This document shows, one piece after another, positions 1-11,517 of a stretch of DNA of 64,000 nucleotides (position 1 is the first letter of the stretch; each line of letters begins with the position of its first letter). Below the pieces are notes generated by a model. That model was given only the letters and a program-made list of their open reading frames with translations, did not search any database and had not been told where the DNA came from. The stretch is from Pezicula radicicola (Eukaryota; Ascomycota; Leotiomycetes; Helotiales; Dermateaceae): contig PDUO01000092.1 in the NCBI GenBank assembly GCA_003008705.1, positions 13,293 through 77,292 on the forward strand, written 5' to 3'. A program made the position numbers and the translations under genes.

Positions 1-510
1 ACTGTCTCGCAGCCATTCCCTGCCGCCCACGATAGCGGTGTCCGTCCCTTATCATTTTTAGAGTCTGGGTTGACATGCTCATTTTCTAGCAGCAGTTTTA
101 CCACTGTCTCGCAACCAGTTCCTGCCGCCCGCGATAGTGGTGTCCGTCCCCATCCATCCTCGGAGTCCGGGTTGACATGCTCATTTTCTAGCAGCAGCTT
201 TACCACTGTCTCGTAGCCATCCCCTGCTGCCCACGATAGCGGTGTCCGTCCCCATTTAGTTTCAGAGTCTGGGTCGACATTTTCAGTTTCCAGCAGCAGC
301 TTTACCACTGTCTCGTGGCCATTTCCTGCCGCCCACGACAGTGGTGTTCGTCCCTCTTTATCCTTGGAGTCCGGGTTGACATGCTTAGTTTCCAGCAATA
401 GCTTTACCACTGTCTCATGGCCATTCTTCGCTGCTAATGACAGCGCAGTTTGACCATCGCTATCCCGGGAGTTAGGATCAATGGCCTTCTTTAGGAGAAG
501 CTTGACCACT
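1..510 (-). repeat. 102-bp tandem units encoding near-identical ankyrin repeats
   Basis: The same landmark (actgtctcgcagcc and close variants) recurs at 1, 103, 205, 307 and 409. The period is exactly 102 bp, or 34 codons, one ankyrin repeat. The units differ at only a few positions, concentrated at two variable codon clusters. Repeats closer to the NACHT domain (600-1190) are clearly more divergent. The array continues past the left edge. Confidence 0.9.
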
Positions 511-3500
511 CCCTCATGGCCGTTCTCTGCTGCAGGTAACAGTGGGGTTGCACCAAGAAAATCCTTGAGGTCCGGGTCGACGCCCTCCTCTAGTAAGCGT
601 TGGACCACCGCCTCGTGCCCGTTATTTGCGGCTAAGAACAGCGGTGTTTGACTAGAGCTGTTTTTAGGGTTGAGGTCGACTCCGTCCTCTGCCAGCAGCA
701 GCTCTACTACCGCCTCGTGCCCGTTTTCTGCAGCCCACGACAGCGGTGTGTATCCCGATGGGATTACATTAGAATTCTTAGAGTTCGGGTCAGCTTTGCC
801 CTTAGTGAGGAGCAACTTGGCCACCACCTCGTGTCCTTTTTCTGCCGCGTATGACAGCGGCGTCCGTGTATAGTAATCCTTGGAATCCGGGTCTACTCTA
901 TCATTGGCAAGCAGCAGCTCAACCAGCGGCTTATGTCCATTCGCTGCCGCATACGATAACGGTGTCCGTCCTTCCTCGTACTTACCGGTGGACTTCAAGT
1001 TCGGGTCGACTCCGTCCGTCGCAAGCAGCAGCCTGGCCACCGCCTTATGTCCCTTCGCTGCCGCATACAATAGCGGCGTCCATCCATCGCTATCAATGAG
1101 AATCGGGTTGATGCCACTCTCCAGTAAGAGGGTCATTATCTTGTCTAGTCCGAAATATGCCGCAAGGTGTACTCCTGCCATTTGCCTTGGGTTTCTATGC
1201 CGGTAGACTTGGAAGGTGAAGTCTTCGGGAGACTTCATCGCCTGACTAGCGCTGGATATCTTAGCTTCTTCCTGAAAAAACTCGAGAATCAAATGTTCCA
1301 CCTCTTCAGAAGCCATGCGAGCATGACGTCCCCAATATCGAGCTGCATAGCTATAAAGCGCATTTGAATCTAGTCGTGCCTCAAACTCTTCACTGGTTTG
1401 ACAACACCCGGTTCTAAAAGTATCAAATGAGAGATAAGTAATGCAAGTAGTTGTAATTTCCGTTTCTGCATCTGGGAACCAAACTTCCTGCTTCTGTTCG
1501 AAATATTCCTGCGTCGTGTAGTGGATCAACCGGATAATATCACTCTCTTTATCAATAGTAAGCAATCCAGCGCACACGGAAACCATGTCTTCGATTTCCG
1601 GGAGATTCCCTTTGTCAAGTTCGGATGCACCTCCTTTTACGGCTAGGGCATGTCGGAGTTCTAAGGTGCTTAAGGGCCTCTCGGCACAGCTGATCCAGGA
1701 TAGAACCTGCTTGGCAAGCTCTCGGAAGCCTTTGCCCTGGCATTCAATTCTCTCCATGGCTTGCGTGTATGCGCAATCTAATGCTCTTGATTTCTCATTA
1801 TCGTTCGACGCTTTGGATTCTTTCCGAAATTGTTCCAACGCATCTCTTACGGCCGTGGGGGTCATCTTGTCGACCAGTGAGTCCAAATAAAGCTGTGCGA
1901 GGAGAAACCTAAGCAAATGTTAACTAGCTTATCCTCTTTGAAAAGAAAAGGAGAGACGGACATTCCATCAACTGCTTTAACAATCTCGGTCTTAATTTCT
2001 TCTTGGAGAGGAGAATTTTTTAAGACAAATGGTCTTAGCCGCTGTGACATTTCCCCATCGAGGTATCTCCGAACATCATTACTACTGGCGCGAATCTCAA
2101 CAAACGTGCTTCCTTTAAACTTCTCCTCGATCTCTGAGATAAACCGTGAAGTTGCAAAGAGATTTGCCCTAGTCTTGGCCTGGAGACCTAAAATCTCGGT
2201 CAGAAGGCCACTGGATGCTTGGCATTCATCAAGAGCGTCGACGATAATGTAGACTCTCGAATACATAGCAACCGTGGACTGGAGAGCTTTTGAGATTTCA
2301 TCGAATGATGGTCGCGTCCGCTGGCTCTTGTGGCTGTTATAGAGAGATTTCACACTGTCTGGCAAAGAAGACTGACATTGAGTCAGCTGTTTCAGCAGAC
2401 TCGCGAGGAGGTCTTCTGCCTGCTGCTTGTCTTGCTGCCGGAAGTTGCAATAAAGGTACGCAACTCCTATACTCTTGTTATTCTGGAAGCGCGTAGTAAG
2501 CTCTTTGACCACGATTGCCGTGAGGATTGTCTTTCCCGCACCGGGAATACCTGGACAGAACAGCGTCTGCTTATCGGTCTTTAGCCACTCCTTGAACGCT
2601 GCTGAGTGTAGGAGCCATTGGCCAGTTCCTGCTTGTTGCCTCCTGAAGTAGTCGCTTTGCTGAGTACCATAGTCTACCGGCGTGAGCCAGTCGAGGATCT
2701 TTATGTCTTCATCTGCGTCCAACTTGGACTTCATATATGCAGCGTGTTTTCCAGTTGTGGATACAGTATCAAAGACTGGATCTATTATTAGAATCTTGCT
2801 CCTAAAGACGTGTGACGGTTCAAGAGCACAAACAAGGTCAAGTGCGACTTGGGCAAAGTGATTGTTTACAAGAAGAGAAAGAGATTCGTAAGGAAAGCCC
2901 TAATTTGAGTTATTTACATAATATTCATAAAGTGAGACTACTCACAAAATATGAAAGTCACCTGATCACATTCCCTCACAAGACGGATGCTCGAGAATGA
3001 CTAAGTGCTATAATAACTAAATGAGCTTACATTTCTCGATCATCTCAGCCGCTGCTTCCATGTTTTCAACTTGCCGGGGTTGAATAACTCGTAAGAGATC
3101 CTTGGCATATGCCGCTGCCACAACGGCACTGTAGGGTTGCCAGATCTTGTGTTTGTGGTCATCAGAGTAGTCGCATATTCCTCTGATGACCACGCAAGGG
3201 AAGTTATCCATTAGACCTGCTGCCTCCATCTCGAAGCAAATAACACCCCACGTATCTCGTAGCTTGTTTCGACGCTGGGCAGACCTCATGACTGCATTCC
3301 CGGAGGCAATGAGTCCGTAATGAACCACTGGATCATCCGACTCTCGGCTGATTCGCTTCTCTACGTATGTAGCATCGCACTCTGAACAATCCTCTCCACT
3401 AGCATGGCGATAATCTGGTTTGAAAAGCTGATCTTGATCTCTGCCCGGAAACTGATAGTCTCTCAAGCCGGGAAACGTCGTCGACTTAAGGGCCACTTTT

Positions 3501-4242
3501 TCTACGTAATACTTCATTTTACCTTTTCCAAAGTCGTGGTCGGACTGTAAGAGTTCGATTGCCGTTGATAAAATCTTTGGAGGTTTGTTCAAGTGTGATT
3601 CGATGCGAAATTCGTCGTCGTCCTTCCATTTTCCCATATCGTACTGAAGAACGCCGCCTGAAGTATGATTAATATTAAACCCCAAGGTCCAATGCCAAAT
3701 GGAGGGGTGAATCCAAGCAGTAGGAGACAGAGCCTTATGGGATGCTTACCATGATTGCCCTTTGGGGTACTAACAACAACGTCTCCAAGTCGGATGTCTT
3801 TTAGTGGATCCTTCAGATCTGACTGCTTTGGGGCTCCACCTCCGACACCAACCATTAATCCGAATCGAATGTTGCGAAAAGTGCGAATCATGTTGGTTGC
3901 AGTCTGCGTAGCAGCACTCGTTCCATAGGTACCCGATCCAGGGAACGCAACGACAACATTGTGTTTCCCCATGCGACCAAGGAGATAGTTGTTGTCGTCC
4001 TTGTCGGCTTGCGGAAGTTGTTCATATTCTTCATCCAGCAAAGCTCGTGATGCGTTTAACTCAGATCGGAGAACGCAGACCCATCCCACTGTATATGCAT
4101 CGTGCGCCAATCTCCGCTGTTCATCGCTTTCTTGGGCCTCACTATTCCCATAGTCTAGTTTCCTCTTCTTTGGCGCGATGGATGTCGATCCATCGTTATC
4201 GTCGCACTCTAGGCCACTATTTGACATCTCTGGCTTGTTCAT
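1..4242 (-). CDS. PNP-NACHT-ankyrin NLR-type receptor (STAND family), C-terminus beyond the window
   Basis: A fungal NOD-like receptor, a class tied to allorecognition and cell-death signalling. Exons on the minus strand: 4242-3750, 3657-3031, 2781-1962 and 1908 to the left edge; phases match at all junctions, giving at least 1282 residues. The acceptor at 2782 (249 bp intron) is the least certain. The N-terminus has a PKKRKLD nuclear-localisation-like motif (about residue 25). A purine-nucleoside-phosphorylase/UDP-type domain (about 45-370) follows, with [15 protein letters not shown] and [17 protein letters not shown] ATPase motifs are Walker A GIPGAGKT (about 452-459), Walker [11 protein letters not shown] and the sensor FATSR. 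From about residue 885 there are at least 12 ankyrin repeats, open to the edge. I see no stop or frameshift. The ATG at 4242 precedes all recognisable domain sequence. It is the most complete gene of the immunity-type block at 0-14 kb. Confidence 0.9.
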
Positions 4243-6860
4243 AGTGATTTTGCACGCATATCTTTCGTTTGGAATTGGCGATTCGTTTTGGCGTCCGCAG
4301 TACTAGTACTAGAAAATTCTAAGCAGTAAAAAAGACAATTCAGAGATGGAAAGGAGAATGAAACGGTGAGGGTGGCGAGACAAACTAGCTGACGAAGTGG
4401 AGGGAAGAGCAGCGGCCAATCATCCTGCATCACGAAGCGCCGTGGGCACGAAAAAGAGAGCAGTCATAAATCCATGCACCAATTGTGACGCGAACGAAGT
4501 CAAGGAATATATCTAAAGGATTTGAGGTTCTTGATCTCGTATATATTGGCCTTTTGACGAGGATCTAAAGCTAAGGAATGAAGAGAAGAAGAGGAGGAGA
4601 GGCCAGGGTACGAGGCATACCAATATATATAATAAGGCGTCACGTGTCGAATGCTACGGATGGACGCACACGTGACTGCTAGAGAGGTTGGTATACAACC
4701 ACCACCCCTTCCTGCCTCATCCTTAATCTTCTTTCCTTAGCTTTGTACTCTAAGTTACAAATCCGTATTGCCTACAGAAGAGATCGTCTCGGACACTGCT
4801 CAAGCACGAGGCCTTTCCTATCCCTTTAGTTTGTTATACCGTCGCAAGGTCAATGTCTGTTGACATCTCAATCCTTCATATGCAAGAGAATGTCTAGGAC
4901 TTTCTAATTTTTCTTTTGGAAGTAAATGGCTGCTTGTTTGGGGATGGGTGCTGCGATTACAGACTCTGCTTGAATTTAACTTAGAAGTTTACACTGGTTT
5001 TAGGTTATTATCATTATAACAGACCTTATGATTGAATCTACGAATGTTACGAAGGTACACAATGCTGCCTTTCCAATACTCAATAGCGCTGCATAGAAAG
5101 GTTTATTTCGCCATTTTGCCGGGGGATGGTATCGAAATAGAGGTGCCCGGTGGAGAAGGGAATTCTCGGTGGAGATGGTGCGGAAGTTTGTGTTCTTGAC
5201 ATGGTCGGAGAGACTAATTTTTTTTTTCATTTTCGGTTGTCCATTTTTTCCTATTCCGTAAAGGCTGATGAAGCTTGCTACTGTATTGACTCCTAGCACC
5301 CCGTTGGTGACTCTACGTTCGCGGTCTCTGCAGTGGTTCTAGAGAGAAGCTTGCCTGGAAGTGCCTGTTCATGATTTCATACTGTTCTGAACTTGAAGAC
5401 CAATTATTGGAGCGATGTATTTCGTAGCTTGTTCAATGGTACATACGAGATTGTACCAGAGACCATTTTCACTAGTTATATAAGTATCTACCTCTCTGAT
5501 GCAAGACGAGATAAGATAGGACCTTTCTTCCTCTCTTTATAATACCACAAGTAAGATAGCAGGGTGTTCTTACCGTGGTCTTGACACCCCTTCTTAGTCT
5601 TGTACGATCACTGGAAAGTGAGAATCTACGGTTATTATCCTGTGATCGACGGAGAAAAGACTACCTTTTACCGCCATTCGATCCGTGAATTCATTCAGTT
5701 TCATGGATCTAGATGGTAAACAGAAATGGTTGGCATACAAATTCACCAAAAGCGTCTATGATGTATGGATGCTGACCTACTTGAAAAGAATCTGGATTTT
5801 TCGGTCTCACAGCAATCCGGGGCAAGAAAATTCGGACTGTCATAGGGTTTGGAAAGGGGCGCCGGAGACTCGAGCTGCCTGTACTGCTCGGTTCCCACCG
5901 CGTCCGCTCTGTCAAGATGTACCCAAGGTTGCTCTCCCGCCATAATGGGCAAGTTGTGGGAGGGCCGGGACGGTGGCGAGCTTCCTTCTGTAATGTAGAA
6001 CGGTTCCTGCTCGTAACAATCGATGCAGCTTGGTCTGCAGGTTTGGCTCGAATTGATTTGTACTGAAGACCCAAGGAAATGAGGACAATCAAAAGACCAA
6101 CTAAAGCAAGATCACCTCGAGGCTTGAAGATAGAAAGACGTATACCGGTATGATTCTCCAGGGATGGATTGTGACTCGTGAGTCGGCACCTCACTACAGT
6201 CTGCAGCAAATTGAGCTGAAGCACGAGGAAGACCAGAACCATCCCATCACATCCAATGATTGCTCTCTTGGAATTCTGCTTCCGTACAGTCCGTGTGTGA
6301 TCCTGCTCGAGGGCGGAATGCTACGCCCAGCCGCACGCAACGTCAGGAAGAGACGTGATGCTATTCGCGAGGCGGCCTTTGCCATCCCGAGTGGGAACCT
6401 CCATCACCTTCATACACCCATCAACACCGCAACCCGTCCTCGATATTTCAGCTGAACTACGCTACAGGAGTTGCCTTCGGGCGAAGCCTCAGAAAAGGAG
6501 AATTAGCCGTCAGATTCAAGTAGCCTGATCGGCTCGTCTTGCCTTCGAAACATCCAGCTGTTGACTCTTTTCCGATTCCCGTACGGCTCGGCGATGAGGA
6601 ATTGTGCGATAGGACAGTGGCAAAGGCAGATAATCCCTCAACTTCAACTTCACGACCACTTTAGCTCACAAGTATTACAGACGAATGTGCTTAAAGACCC
6701 AAGTATCGCTTCTCGACTAAAGATATTTGAAAGTTGGGAATTTACCCCGTTACTCGTATCATTCAAGAGAGGTTAAGAGAGATGGCCATCAGGAGCTATT
6801 ATAATGAAATCTATGCGTTGCTCGAACCCGGAGCCGGTGCCTCTACCTTCATCGCCATCG
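4243..6860. other. Upstream region of the NLR, no recognisable gene
   Basis: This holds the presumed promoter side of the NLR (AT-rich tracts near 4535-4635) and then sequence without a supported gene. An open frame on the minus strand at 5709-6242 has one plausible hydrophobic helix but no recognisable family. The plus strand between 5685 and 6460 gives only short open frames. Confidence 0.5.
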
Positions 6861-6864
6861 ATTA

Positions 6865-7330
6865 ACATATCTAGATTTTAGTAGTGACGATGAGATTACA
6901 ATTGATGAGGAGCCCTTAGTGGCAGACGATGAATTAATCGCTTCAAAAAGCTCAATAGCAGCCGAGAGCAAGGCTGAAGAGGATGAAAATCCCGATATAG
7001 CGTGTGTTCTCCCTCCTAGTACTACCAATAATTTAGTACGAATGCCCAACTGATTCCTCTCACACAGTATCTTCAGCATCCCCAGTATCAGCGGCGAATA
7101 CGCCTCCCTCAATGTCACAGGCCTGACGCTTCCTGGAATTGTGCAAGAGCTCTCGTTTGACGCTCAAGCCATCGTTGGAGCAGCTGCCACCAACAAGGGA
7201 ATTGAAGATGCAGCCGTTGACCTTCTGGACCAAGTCATGCTAACTTTGAATGGAGTCGAGAAGATATTCCGCTCACCATCTCGCGTCTTTCCAATGCTGT
7301 TTTTATTGCTAATCACATGAGCAAGCTCAT
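6865..7330 (+). pseudogene. Fragment of an unrecognised gene with one remnant intron
   Basis: An acidic segment (DDEITIDEEPLVADD and onward) at about 6875-7009 can be joined across a plausible intron (GTGTGT near 7010, CTCACACAG near 7075) to a second segment reading IFSIPSISGEYASLNVTG and then an Ala/Asp-rich helix-like stretch to about 7270. After that the frame runs into stops. The family is not recognised. The phase-matched intron is the main reason to think this was coding. Confidence 0.35.
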
Positions 7331-7334
7331 CACC

Positions 7335-8160
7335 AGCTTGTGCTGGTCTTCTTGGCGTATGACTTTAGTGGGACAATCTTGAAAAAAGTGCGTTTTGAAA
7401 ATATAAATACCTCTTTCTAGATGAAGACTAAGTTGACTAAATAATCTGTCCGTTGCTAGGCTCTCTGTCTAGCGTCAAAGAACTCTAGATACTCGCCAGT
7501 CTTAAACAATACATCTCTCCTGGTTGGTGCCTCTATTTCATTTTTGAAAATACCCTCTCTCAATTATTTGTCTTCTCAATTTTCTCCACTTAGGAGAGAT
7601 ACCCTCCACGCAGCACTCGAACATTTCAGCTAGAGAGCATTCCATCGATTGACTTTCGCATTGGATCTTCCATGTTCTTTGTGAATGCCGTATACTTTCT
7701 CGAGGCTAACGTGCTAACTAGATATTTTTCGGGACCCCTTACAGGGCTTTAGATAATTATCTATAGGATTTCACGTTATCACGCTTGATCTACGCTCAGT
7801 TCTCAGGTATTCCCGGCCCTTGGATTCCTCGAGTTGTGCGTCGTTTGTCTGCATTCTATAAAGCTCTTGCCACAGACTTCGATTCAATCGACGCACGGTT
7901 CAAAGTAGTTAACTATTACTAACAAGAGTTAGACTCGAACTTATATGACGTGGTAAGTAGCTAGATTGCCACAAATTAACTTTATTTACCTACAAATTTA
8001 CATGCTGACCTGACATTCAAAGCTGGTCGAGAAGTTTGCCGCGACGCTGAATAGAGATAGTGAGACACAAATCGGCTTACAGAGAAGCCATAACTTGCTC
8101 GGTGACTTCTATATACTAAAAGACCAAGATTTTCTGGTTTGCAGTATCGAATATTCATAA
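7335..8160. other. No supported gene
   Basis: Stops are frequent in all frames. I see no recognisable protein, RNA or mobile element. Confidence 0.4.
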
Positions 8161-8164
8161 ATGA

Positions 8165-8705
8165 GTAGGTTATGTTCCTTCGCCTATAAGCAGCGTAGAT
8201 CGATAGCGCTATAATAAAAACAATCGCCTATCTTACCTTAATATTCCTACTAGTTACTTTTATATCTATAATATTTAGTATATCCTTTTTTAACTATAAT
8301 CCTAATTCTAGTACTTAGATAGTATTAAATAAGTTTTAGGTATACTAGGTTATTATAGTCCTAATAATAGTAGTTACTTCTATATTATAGTATTACTAGT
8401 ATAAGGTATTCCTGCCTATATTAATTAAAGGAGAAGGTAAGATAACTAAAGCTAATATAAAGGAGGCTATCTTTATAGATATTATACTAGTACTTTATAG
8501 GAATAGGATAGATAAAGAAGTTAAGTTCTTACTAATATTATAATATAGATATAATACTCTAAGAATTTAATAAGATAGTTAAGAAATAGCTATTACACTA
8601 AATACTTCCTTTAAACAAGAACTTTGGTTTCTTTATATTCTAAGACTACTTATAATAAAGTAAGACGAGTAACTATAGGTTAATTAATAGGGATAAAGGA
8701 CACTA
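8165..8705. repeat. AT-rich, RIP-like degenerate block
   Basis: The sequence is almost entirely A/T with abundant TpA and very few CpA dinucleotides, and has no open frame. This is the usual appearance of an ancient transposon copy destroyed by RIP. It abuts the LINE fragment at 8708. Confidence 0.7.
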
Positions 8706-8707
8706 AA

Positions 8708-9187
8708 TTACGTTAACATAGCTCGGCCCGCAAGCTTTGGGTTATAGCCACTTGTTTGATAGACCACCATAGACCCGTATGCCTTTGCTCGGTTCCTGTT
8801 GCTGAGCCACGCGACCTTTGATACCTTGACGTCGTTTTCGTCCCCTAGCATCTCAATAACCCCAGGTCGAAGATTTCCCTCGTGGTCCAGAATAGCTGTC
8901 CGGTTAGCATTGTCTACCTTGACAGGGTAGAGTTGGTCTCGCAGCACTCTAGCCCCTGCCACCACGGTTCTCTGGGCCGCTTCCTTCACTTGCTGTAGTT
9001 CAGTCTCATCCCGACATGCTACTCGAATGCGTGCGGGGTTTCTCGGGTCCTTGTTCACTGCAAGACATTGCCAACCTTCATGCTCTCCGACTATTCTCAT
9101 TTCTTTCTCGATTATTCGTCTGATCACTCCTGGTTGCGCCATTGCTTCTTCAAGGATCTGTAAGATTAACTGAACAATATAAAACAA
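8708..9187 (-). mobile_element. Tad1-like non-LTR retrotransposon ORF1 (gag-like) fragment
   Basis: The minus-strand frame carries hallmark stretches of the fungal Tad1 LINE ORF1 protein: GWQCLAVNKDPRNPARIRVA, VLRDQLYPVKVDNANRT, KVAWLSNRNRAKAYGSMVVY. Only the central gag-like part is present. The zinc-knuckle region, endonuclease and reverse transcriptase are missing, and similarity stops where the AT-rich block starts. It is a truncated dead copy. It is not itself heavily mutated, so it may be younger than the neighbouring AT-rich block. Confidence 0.8.
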
Positions 9188-9345
9188 GTTATCTTACCAA
9201 GACGCTACTAGTTGCACTGGCATAATTCAGCGCCACTTCTGAAGGGTATCAACTAGGTATTATTCAATTCGAGAGATCTATTGGAATACTCAATACCCTG
9301 CCATGTGTACATTACGGTTGTCAGGGGATTCTAGCTACAACTTCA

Positions 9346-11207
9346 TTAATGAATATGAAATGTCCATATAGGAAGTCCGCGTGCATGTAAAGCATTATAC
9401 ATAACTGCCGCTTGTCCCTCCATAATGCCATGAACATAAGCTGCTCCAACAAGTTTATGGAATGTGCCAAATGGTCGAAGTATTAAAGGCATATCAGCCC
9501 CAAACACTATGCTCACAAGATCTCCATTCTCGATGTTGTCTGGACCAATCCCAACAAAACCGTAGTCAGTCCTAAAAAATCTGTGATTTGAAATCGCTGC
9601 TTCTAAGCTTCTTTGCACTAATTCCTGCTGTAACTCAGTATTCGTCCTTGCCGTCCTCGATGAAGCTGGCATGTAGTCGCCCCTTAGCATAGATTTGATT
9701 ACGCCTCTATACCAGGTAGGAGCAGGTACATGTCCAGCCTCATCTTTATTTGCGGTGAAAGCTCGCCACATGGATGCGAGAGGGCGAAGGAAGCGATGCA
9801 GTACGCGGTGTAAATGTCCGCGTGGTAAGTTTCTGAGAGCGGCTCGTGAACTGCACTGGCTTGCCTTCTTAAGATACGATTCGAGAGAATTGAACGGCCC
9901 AATGACCTCAAAAACGCGGCCGAATCTGACTCCCTTGATATGTAGACGTTTATTATCCGCTGAAAAACGAACTATTGGGCGCGAGCGGCCAGATACTAAG
10001 TACTGGGCCCAAATACTTTTCGGCATTATAGTTTTGGAATCTGGCGTCTCTAGGTCAAGTGGGAGAAGATGTCTAGAGTGCCTTGGGAGTGTCAAGGAGA
10101 AATCTGGTACCCATGATGGCAAACCTTCGATGTCCTTTTGTGAGCTTTGAGGTGCCACGATATTTGCAGTGGTCTATTTCAATGCTGCGTTTGACAGCTC
10201 TGATATAGACATCAACACAAACATTGTCCGGATCGTCCCCTTCGTCCTCATATACAACTTTCAGTTCCGTTTGGTACTTTCTTTGCGAAAGTCCAAGAAG
10301 AGCATACACCCGGTCTCGTTTGTCTTTCGCGTCAAAATATCTTGTTGCTTGAAGAAGAGAAGGAAGGTGATAACCAATGGAGAGTTCTGTCGGATATTAT
10401 GCATGATAGAAACAACGCTCCAGTATTCTTGCGCTTTCCGAAAACGTCCTGCTAAAGGACCCGAATGCTTTTCTTCGAGATAGTATCTGCGGAACCCATT
10501 ATCTATCCAGCCAAGGCTATAGAACAAGCCCCATTGTAAACGATCTCGACCACAGATCATCAACGGACCATCGAGTTTCGAAGCGAAGGCGAACTCTTGC
10601 AGCGTCCATACGCGTGTGAACCAGCGCCGGCTTAGAACCTGGCAAAGAGCATGGAAAGCTATAGCATAAAGCTCGCTATTGTTTTCCACGTATTGCTGAT
10701 ACCAGAGAGTGAAAAATCTTTTCGGTTGCGTATAAAGTCGAATGCAGTTCGGCTTTCCGCGTTCGACATGCCAAGCCATATAAGTACCTGGCTTGCCGTT
10801 TGATATATCTCGCTCATAAATTGTACTTGCATGCCGCGCTCAGTCGTGTTCTTTTGATTGATACAAATCGCATCGATCCATATGTGTTGAACGGGGTCTG
10901 TGAAATCCCAGGCTTGTCAGATATGGCACAGGGCATCTATCAGGTTTGGGAACACGGGGAACGGATGTTCATTGACGACTATGGGCTGCTTTTCGCATTC
11001 CCTGTACTCTGCTGCCATTCCATCTTCTGGCGGGCCCCACGTATATCATAGCGCTTGGTACTTCGGAGTTTCACTGATGATATGTGTTGTAAGGATGAAC
11101 TCGGGGGTAACGCTAGATGAGGGGGGGTCTTTAGGCGGCAAAAGTCGAAGGAGACGAATCCTCTTTTCGTCTTTGTTGTCAAGGGCTGAATCATATGAGA
11201 ATTCCAT
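9346..11207 (-). pseudogene. HET-domain (heterokaryon incompatibility) protein, broken
   Basis: HET proteins trigger incompatibility cell death in ascomycetes. From an ATG at 11207, HET landmarks come in order: YTWGPPEDG (about 11030), IWIDAICINQ (about 10880), ASQVLIWLG, RRWFTRVWTLQEFAFA (about 10610), RDRVYALLGL (about 10300) and IEGLPSWVPDF (about 10110); the frame closes at 9346. Lesions: TGA at 11046-11048, exactly where the Ser of the SYTWG motif should be; TGA at 10917-10919; frame changes near 10360 and 10160. A frame change at 10659-10702 could instead be a 44-bp intron (GTATCAG..CTATAG, phase-compatible). Several lesions together make this a pseudogene. It is divergent from, and only about 300 bp away from, the HET-ankyrin gene. 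Confidence 0.82.
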
Positions 11208-11517
11208 AGTTGAAGCAGTGAGAGTCAATAGACAGGTTTTAAGAAAGAGTATTGAGGGCGGATGTAGGATGAAAAGGAGCCAATTTGATTGTGATGTAAA
11301 GTGTGAAGGTTTAATGTTGTTGGTAGGGCTGGAGTGGAAATACTCAAATAGACGAAGGCGGTTGGGGCGGTTCCTTCTGTCCACATTGATAATGGGCAGC
11401 CGGCTATAGCACTGAAGACCGATTATTCTGTGATTGACGCTGTAGCCTAAATGAGCAGGTGGATGGATAAGAGATGGCTTCCCAAAAGGGTACAGGGAAC
11501 TCATGATTTGAGTAGGG

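Noticed and set aside
1..510. CRISPR-like array
   Set aside because: The regular repeats are ankyrin-coding units without spacers, in a fungal gene.
648..1206. Overlapping plus-strand open frames in the ankyrin array
   Set aside because: They follow the 102-bp periodicity of the antisense ankyrin coding sequence and have no independent support.
1862..1961. Reading the NACHT exon straight through to a stop at 1862
   Set aside because: A 53-bp intron (1909-1961) restores the conserved [11 protein letters not shown] sequence in phase, and the read-through tail has no similarity.
2290..2584. Plus-strand open frames inside the NACHT region
   Set aside because: Antisense shadows of a clearly coding NACHT exon on the minus strand.
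5709..6242. 177-codon minus-strand open frame
   Set aside because: One possible membrane helix only; no family, no intron and no supporting start context.
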